Assembly: GCA_013146195.2 (NCBI GenBank)
Contig: CM028382.1
Location: 113,201,237 to 113,265,236, forward strand
Length of the DNA stretch: 64,000 nt
Direction: 5' to 3'
DNA from: Codonopsis lanceolata
Lineage: Eukaryota > Streptophyta > Magnoliopsida > Asterales > Campanulaceae
The position numbers and the translations under genes are program-made. Position 1 is the stretch's first letter. Each line of letters starts with the position of its first letter. The notes below the pieces were generated by a model that was given only the letters and a program-made list of their open reading frames with translations, did not search any database and was not told the DNA's origin. Below, in pieces: positions 57,741 through 64,000 of the stretch.

Positions 57741-59250
57741 CTAGTGGTTGCACTGGGTATTTGGCACATGTATTTGATGGAAGCAAGATTATGTCTAAAT
57801 TGGAAGATGTACCAATTGTATATGAATATGCTGATGTGTTTCCTGCCGACTATTCTTTACCACCTGAAAGAGAGATATAGTTTTGTATTGAATTGTTACG
57901 TGGAACAACACCGATCTTTAAGGTACCCTATAGAAGGGCACCAGCATAATTAAATAAATTGAAGGTTCAGTTGCATGAATTACTTGACATGGGTTTTATC
58001 AAGCCTAGTGTTTCACTGTAGGGTGCACTTGCGTTGTTTGTTAAGACGAAGGATGCGACACTTAGGTCATGCATTGATTACAGTCAGCTAAATCAGGTGA
58101 CTGTGAAGAATAAATATCCTTTGCCACACATTGATGACTTGTTTGATCAGCTACGGGGAGTAGTTGTGTTCTTAAAGTTTGATCTAAGGAGTGGTTATCA
58201 TCAGTTGAGAATCCAGACTGAAGACATACCGAAGACTGCTTTTAGGACGAGGTATGGTCATTATGAGTTCATAGTTATACCATTTGGATTGACCAATGCA
58301 CCTGTAGTTTTTATGGATTTGATGAATTGAGTCTTCCAGCCATATCTTGATGATTTCGTGGTGGTGTTTATTGATGACATTCTGGTATACTCTAAATCCT
58401 TAGAGGAACATGAACACCACTTGAGATTGATTCTTGGCTTGTAAAGATAGAAGCAGTTGTATGCAAAGTTCAGTAAGTGTGCTTTTTGGTTGGGAGAGGT
58501 GACTTTTCTCAGGCATGTGGTTTTTCAGACAGGCATTGTTGTTGACCCTACTAAAGTTGAAGCTATTGTTGAGTGGAAACGACTTGGTACTGTTATTGAG
58601 GTTCGAAGTTTCTTGGGATTGGCAGGGTATTATCGAAGGTTCATACATGGGTTCTCGAAGATTGCTAGTCCATCGACTAATTTGACTCGCAAGAAAGTTT
58701 ATTTTGTGTGGGATGACAAGTGCAAGACCAGTTTCCAAGAGCTTAAGCATAGATTGACTTCAACACCAATTCTTGCATTGCCTGAGGGTAGTGAGAACTT
58801 TATTGTGCACAATGATGCTTCTAAGGAAGGATTGGGTTGTGTATCGATGTAGAGTGGGAATGTGATTACATATGCCTCAAGGAAGTTAACACCAGCTGAG
58901 CAGAATTACCCGACATATGATCTGGAGCTAGCTGCTATCATATTTGCATTGCATAAATGGAAGCACTATCTTTATGGGGCTAAATTTGAAGTTTATACGG
59001 ATCATCAAAGCTTGAAGTATCTATTCTCTCAGAAGGAATTGAACATGCAACAACGACGATGGATGGAAAGATTGAAAGATCATGATTGTACCATTGTGTA
59101 ACAACCAGGGAAAACTAATGTGGTTGCTGATGCTTTGAGTAGGAAGTTGTATGTTTCATGTTTGATGGTTCGTGAATGGAAGATGTTAGCTGATGCTTGT
59201 TATTGGAGTCCTTGTGAATCCAATCATAGTGTGATTTTTGTGAATGTTCA
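57741..59250 (+). pseudogene. Reverse transcriptase and RNase H of element D
   Basis: After a decayed entry (stops at 57878 and 58018) RT shows LFVKTKDATLRSCIDY, NKYPLPHIDDLFDQL, FKFDLRSGYHQL, FGLTNAPVVFMDLMN, a TGA at 58328, and the catalytic FIDDILVYS near 58368. A stop at 58442 precedes KQLYAKFSKCAFWLGE. The thumb and linker run to FVWDDKCKTSFQELK. RNase H follows: HNDASKEGLG (first acid, N before D), a stop at 58849, DLELAAIIFAL and YTDHQSLKYL, ending at VVADALSRK near 59140. Single RNase H, as in chromoviruses. Confidence 0.9.
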
Positions 59251-60700
59251 TGTACAACCATTACTGTTGTCAAAGATTAAAGAGAAACATGAATGTGACC
59301 TTGAATTGCTGAAGGGTGCGAAGTCTTTGAAAGAAGGTAAACAACTTGACTTTCAAGTTCATATTGATGGATTGCTTAAGTTCAAAGGCTGTGTATGTGT
59401 TCTTGATGATGGTGAGCTTAAACATCAAGTGATGGATGAAGCCCATAAATTGAAGTATACAATACACCATGGAAGCACAAAGATGTATAGAGATTTGAAG
59501 AGAGATTTCTAGTAGAGTAACATGAAGAGAGAAGTTGCAAGTTATGTGTCTAAATGTCTAACATGCCAACAAGTGAAAGCGGAGCACTAGAGACCAGCAG
59601 GATTACTACAGCCATTGGAAATTCCTGAATGGAAGTGGGAGAACATTGCTATAGATTTTGTGATTGGTTTGCCACGAACTAGTCGGGGTTATGATGCTGT
59701 ATGGGTCATTGTTGATAGATTTACTAAATCAGCACACTTCTTACCTGTTAAGATGACTTTTAACTTGAATTAGTTTGCTACATTGTATATCCAAGAGATT
59801 GTGAGATTACATGGAGTGCTTGTTAGTATTGTGTCAGACAGGGATCCTCGGTTTACATCGATATTTTGGCAAGCGTTGCAAAAAGCTTTGGGTACTAAAT
59901 TGAGTTTTAGTACATCTTTTCATCCTCAGACTGATGGACAATCCGAAAGGACGATCCAGATACTGGAAGATATGTTACGTGCTTGCTCACTTGACTTCAC
60001 AGGTAGTTGGGATACTTATGTTCCGTTAGCTGAGTTTGCCTACAATAATACCTACCAATCGAGTATAGAGATGACACCTTATGAAGCACTGTATGGAAGG
60101 AAATGTCGATCTCCTATCTGTTGGGACGAGGTTTGAGAGGCTAAGATTTGGGGTCCATAAATAGTCCAAGAATCCGTTGACAAAGTGAAAGAGATACGCG
60201 ATAGATTGCTTACGACACAGAGTCGCCAGAAAAGCTATGCTGATCATCACAGGAGGGATCTTGAGTTTGACGTGGGTGATCATGTTTTCTTAAAGATTTG
60301 TCCTATTCGTGGTGTGAAGAGATTTAGAAAGAAGGGTAAGCTTACGCTGAGATATGTTAGGCCTTTTGAAATACTTGTGAGGATTGGACAATTGGTGTAT
60401 AGAATTGCATTGCCACCGACACTTGAGGGAATTCATGATGTCTTTCATGTGTCTATGTTACGTAAATATAATCCTGATCCTTCACATGTGCTTGAAGCTG
60501 AATCTGTTCATCTTTAATCTGACTTATCGTATACCGAGCAGCCATTTCAGATTTTAGATCGTAAAGAGCAGGTCTTGAGGACTAAAGTGATACATATAGT
60601 GAAAGTTATGTAGTAAAGTCATACAGTCGAAGAGGCTACCTGGGAAAGTGAATTTGAAATGCAGAACAAGTATGTTCATCTCTTTAATGCCATATGGTAA
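59251..60700 (+). pseudogene. Integrase and chromodomain-like tail of element D
   Basis: The zinc module (HKLKYTIHHGSTKMYRDLK, stops near 59511, then KCLTCQQVK) precedes the core with AIDFVIGLP, SIVSDRDPRFTS and DGQSERTIQ, so D, D and E are in place, with a stop at 59773. The GPY/F-like region reads LRYVRPFEIL and GIHDVFHVSMLRKY (to 60470). After stops at 60516 and 60611 the tail EEATWESEFEMQNKY matches the chromodomain-like motif of Tekay integrases. At least six stops make it non-functional. Confidence 0.9.
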
Positions 60701-60721
60701 GGAATTTAGGGGATAAATTCT

Positions 60722-60737
60722 CTTAAGGGGGAGATGG
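60722..60737 (+). promoter_or_regulatory. Polypurine tract of element D
   Basis: CTTAAGGGGGAGATGG immediately before TGTAATATCC. Confidence 0.85.
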
Positions 60738-61103
60738 TGTAATATCCGAGATTTTAGTAAGTTTAATTATCTCATAATTATGTATTTTAGTGCATGTTAT
60801 AATTGGTTGGACAATACTTTATTGATTTTTCTTAATTATATGGTACTAAATAATACAAATATTAGTATTATAATAAATTTAACTAAGTTCAAATATTAGT
60901 ATTATAATAAATTTAACTAAGTTACGTTGACCATTTTTATAATATCAAAATGTTATGTGGACCAAAATGCTAGAATTGTAATAACTAAATTGTTACCATT
61001 TGAGAATTAATTTTATATTAATTGGAGCAAGTATGACTAGTCAATGCTTTATTTTATCTTAAAATAATATCATAGTTTAATAAAAATGACATTATATTAG
61101 TAT
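60738..61103 (+). repeat. 3' LTR of element D, recognisable part
   Basis: It matches the first 360 bases of the 5' LTR, including TTTAATTATCTCATAATTAT. A segment of about 36 bp ending ATTTAACTAAGTT is tandemly duplicated near 60854-60925. Similarity to the 5' LTR stops abruptly at about 61103 after AGTATGAT. Confidence 0.88.
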
Positions 61104-61916
61104 GATATATTAAATATTATATTATATTATACCTTAATCATTTGATGCAAGTCTAACTTGTTAATGTGTATACTTCATATTAATTTCCTTCATTTTATCG
61201 TGAGACTGCGCAATTATTGACTTCCATTTGTGTATACTTCTCTTGCCATTTTATAAATCGTTTCTTCTCTATTTCATTCAGTCCGTCAATTTGAGAGATA
61301 CATGGGAGTGAGCAGTGCGAGAACGAGGGAAAATAACAGAAGGTTGGTTATATAATTTATAATTCAAGTTTATTTCTTAAATCCAACATCGGAAAAGCGT
61401 ATAATTTAGCTCGAAAAAAGCTATTTTACAGAAGGTAAGGAACTGGTAATATATAATTTCAAAAAGTAATTTTAATTAGGCAATAATTAATTTTTGTTTA
61501 TTTCTTAAATCCAACATCGGAAAAGCGTATAATTTAGCTCGAGGGTTAATTTAAAGCTATTTTAGCGTATTTTAATCGGACGAATTTCTACCTTTTTGGT
61601 AAGGAACTACTTGCTTGAAGTAATGATTCAATTCTACGTATATCTATACAAAAGTGATGTTTCTTTTTGCATCGATTTAATTAGGCATTGATAATTAATT
61701 TTTTGCATCAATCAATACAAAAAAAGATATTTCTTTTTGACCCGTAAGTAGATGAAAAAGTTATGGTAGGATTGGAAAAATAAATTAAAGTCTGTCACCA
61801 TATTAAAAAAAAAACGACACCTAATTAATAACATTGAAACATGATTGGAATAAATGACGTCTAATTAATAACACCGAAACATAATTGGACATCATTCATT
61901 TTTGTGGGGCTCAAAA
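61104..61916. other. Continuation of the 3' LTR or unrelated non-coding DNA
   Basis: No gene. A TATA-like CATTTTATAAATC near 61241 followed by a CT-rich stretch suggests the promoter part of an LTR, absent from the 5' LTR. A 46-bp segment (from TTTATTTCTTAAATCCAACA to TAATTTAGCTCGA) is repeated at about 61370-61415 and 61497-61542. A second short duplication (TCTAATTAATAACA) lies near 61820-61875. Confidence 0.5.
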
Positions 61917-62345
61917 CATTGGGCGTCGTTGCCTCCAATTTGGGTGTCGTTGCCTTCAATTTGGGTGTCGTTGCCATGACCAACACACTCACTTCGTATG
62001 CAATACAGACAAAACAGAAGAAATAAATGAAAATATGACTTATATGCTCAAAAACAATATGCTTTATATTCACCAGAGCTGTCATGATAATGATTGTACT
62101 CTTCATATGTAATGCCTTCATACTTACATGCCATGCGTCGTTGCATCCAATTTGGGTGTCGTTGCCTCTAATTTGGGTGTCGTTGCCCAAATCATAGGCA
62201 ATGTCGCCCACATCATATGTAACGACGCCACATCATATGTAACGACGCTCACATCATAGGCAACGACGCCCAAATCATAGATAACGACACCCACATTATA
62301 GGTAACGACTCCCACATCGTAGTCTTCAATACCCACATCATAATC
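61917..62345. repeat. 21-bp minisatellite in two blocks with an orientation switch
   Basis: Units of 21 bp with the core GGGTGTCGTTGCCTCCAATTT occur in tandem at about 61917-61979 and from 62137. At about 62190 the array flips and continues as the complementary unit (AACGACGCCCACATCATATG-like) to about 62345, roughly eight units. A unique stretch of about 155 bases separates the two blocks. On the minus strand the units read as heptapeptide repeats (ATTPKLE-like, then VVTYDVG-like). Confidence 0.88.
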
Positions 62346-62395
62346 TTTGCATATCTCTTCCACTACCATCGAGTAAGATCGTTCACGTATTGCAA

Positions 62396-62711
62396 CCATA
62401 AATGGAGCCAAGTATTTTTTTTTATCATGCCCGGAGATGCCAATACAACCTACCTTACAAAGTCAATTTCAAATTTCCGAACTTCCCATGTTGAATAAGT
62501 TTGAGCTTGCTTCTGTTTTGAGGAATAGTTTGATTGTTGTGATTATAAGAGATTTGTAAGGTGTATTGTAAAAAATCAATAAATAGACTCGAGATATAAA
62601 AAAATAGTTCACAAAAGTTATTATCGAAGATGATGATGATGGGAAGAAGTATCATGATTATTTTAGAAAGAAAAAAAAAACAAAAAAAAACTTTTACGGT
62701 TTAAAAAAATA
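62396..62711. other. AT-rich non-coding DNA
   Basis: No gene is seen; poly-A runs near 62670-62690. Confidence 0.55.
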
Positions 62712-64000
62712 GGGCGAAATACACCATTGGTCCATGTACTTTGGGTTTGTTCACCGTTAGTCCCTGAACTTCAAAACGTCTCACCATTGACCAAAGTTTG
62801 CGTTTTTTGTCCACCGTTGGTCCTTTGCTCAAACGTCGTTAACTGGCTATGTGCGATAAGCGTGAGCAAAAGCAAGGACCAAAGTGTCATTTCTCAAACA
62901 CTGACGAATTCTGAAACCATGACACCGTGAAACCACTTCCCCCTAATTGCCAATTCATTGAGGAAAAACGAAATATGCTGCTCCAATCAACAACTATTTT
63001 ACCTCCATCGCAGCAATTCTCAGTTGGGTCTCACAGTTCAATCCTTATTCGAACATATGCCATTCTTAAACATCCTCCTCCCACTACATCATTTTCACTC
63101 TCACACTTCCATACCTATGGATCACTTCTCAATTTCCCCAATAAGCTTCGGTTGGGGCGTCAGTCTCTCTTTTTCAGGTACTATTCGTTTGGTAGTCAAC
63201 GATGGGGTCCGACTGGAAGAGGAGGATTTGGGCGAAGGGATGGAGAAACGAGGGATGGCGTCGGTATGGAGATCGAGTAAGAGAAATTCGGGCGGCGCTA
63301 TTGAGGGGCGAATCTGGGTCGGCGGTAGAAATTGGTGCTCGCCATGGAGAAAAAGCCTGAGATGGCTTATTGGAAATTTTTGGAACCATAATTTTCTTAA
63401 AACCCATCGGGAAATCGATGGAGCCGAGCTCGAAATTACAGGAAGGAAGCAGAACAACGGGTGTTGGGTGAAGTGTGGGTGAGATCGTGGGTCGGACGAA
63501 AGCGTCACGGCGATATGGGGTCCGGCGGAAGAGGAGGATTTGGGCGAAGGGATGGAGAGTAGGGATGGCATCGAGATGGAAGATCGGGCGAAGAGAAATT
63601 CGGCTATTGAGGGGCGAATCGGCGGCGTCGGCGGTAGAAATTGGTGCTCGCCATGGAGAAAAAACGACACAAAAGATGGCTTGTTTGGGCGGGATTGACG
63701 ATGAAGCCGTGGATTGATTAAGCGAGAGGAGGCGGCGGGCTTGGTGTGAGCAATTAGAGAGAGAGAGAAGGAGATGGAGAATGATGGTGGGCTTGGGAGC
63801 GATTTGGCGGAGTAATTTAAGAGGGTGGCGTGGCCTGGAGAGAGAAAGATAAAGATGGGTGAGACGAGAAGATGGATGGTCGTGAGGATGGAACATGAAG
63901 GATGGTGGTGAGGTTTGGACGAGAGAAGATGAAGAATAGCGGTGAAGGAAGAATGGCGTTTTTGAGAAATGACACTTTGGTCCTTGCTTTTGCTCATGCT
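62712..64000. mobile_element. MULE-3: long-TIR Mutator-like element, right end outside window
   Basis: It begins GGGCGAAATACACCATTGGT. The stretch near 62862-62898 (GAGCAAAAGCAAGGACCAAA, then GTGTCATTTCTCAAA) recurs as its complement at the very end of the window (about 63962-63997), so a right TIR is starting there. The GC-rich interior (62960-63950) carries an internal direct repeat: a block with GAAATTGGTGCTCGCCATGG occurs at about 63190-63355 and 63520-63660. It looks like a Pack-MULE interior. No transposase is seen and the target duplication cannot be checked. Confidence 0.7.
63122..63997 (-). other. 291-codon open frame inside MULE-3, coding status doubtful
   Basis: A long minus-strand frame covers the interior and extends into the TIR. 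Its product is Ser/Pro-rich with a duplicated block (FLHGEHQFLPPT twice, each followed by IPSPKSSSS). No known domain is seen. Its upper end lies in the terminal repeat and several other frames are also open, as expected for a GC-rich stretch poor in stops. It may be captured, duplicated genic DNA rather than a working gene. Confidence 0.3.

Larger units (their letters stand above)
53431..61620 (+). mobile_element. Element D: Tekay/Del-type Ty3/gypsy element, defective
   Basis: 5' LTR, methionine-tRNA primer site, gag, knuckles, protease, RT, RNase H, integrase and a chromodomain-like tail are in order, followed by a polypurine tract and the start of a 3' LTR at 60738. The left flank is element C; the right end is not defined. 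Many stops (for example 58328, 58849, 59099) show inactivity. A solo LTR of another family sits in its gag. Confidence 0.9.

Overview
This is a transposable-element-rich stretch of a plant nuclear genome, most likely a eudicot. The evidence is plant-specific Ty3/gypsy lineages (Tat/Retand-type with a second, archaeal-type RNase H, and Tekay/Del-type chromoviruses), a Ty1/copia solo LTR, long-TIR Mutator-like elements, Stowaway and Tourist-like MITEs, a tRNA-derived SINE and AT-rich non-coding DNA. No rRNA, tRNA, organellar or bacterial genes are visible. I cannot name the species. Only one short reading frame (41330-41578) looks like a possible host gene.

Layout. Positions 1-9780 hold the 3' part of a Tat-type retrotransposon (element A, + strand): gag tail, protease, reverse transcriptase, two RNase H domains and integrase to 4474. 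Next come a ten-copy palindromic repeat array, a three-exon gene on the opposite strand (5141-8218) with its own TATA box, and the 3' LTR (9016-9780). Positions 9781-26402 are AT-rich and contain microsatellites, a tandem duplication split by a 1.6 kb MULE (10873-12508), a nested repeat block (15020-16830), several MITEs, and a 3.1 kb inverted-repeat structure (about 20640-23745). Positions 26403-39089 are one Tekay-like element (element B, + strand) whose 3' LTR was later hit by a 2379-bp Pack-MULE carrying a fasciclin-like arabinogalactan gene fragment (34455-36833) and by a 152-bp MITE. Positions 39090-45789 hold MITEs, the 82-codon reading frame, a SINE with target duplications and a roughly 1.1 kb satellite (44083-45170). 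Positions 45790-53430 are a second, more decayed Tat element in reverse orientation (element C), again with a promoter-driven gene opposite to pol and carrying a copia solo LTR (48209-49473). Positions 53431 to about 61600 are a second Tekay-like element (element D, + strand) with an Ogre/Tat-type solo LTR nested in its gag (54529-56064). The end holds a 21-bp minisatellite (61917-62345) and the left part of a third long-TIR MULE (62712 to the window end).

How the parts relate. All retroelement genes carry stops or frameshifts, so none looks autonomous. The nesting is well resolved: five insertions have matching target duplications and interrupt a sequence whose uninterrupted form can be seen or inferred. 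The most notable recurring design is in the Tat elements: pol and an oppositely oriented, intron-containing gene meet tail to tail, with palindromic repeats at the junction in both copies although the repeat sequences differ. A second theme is 21-bp-period minisatellites at several sites, readable as heptapeptide repeats.
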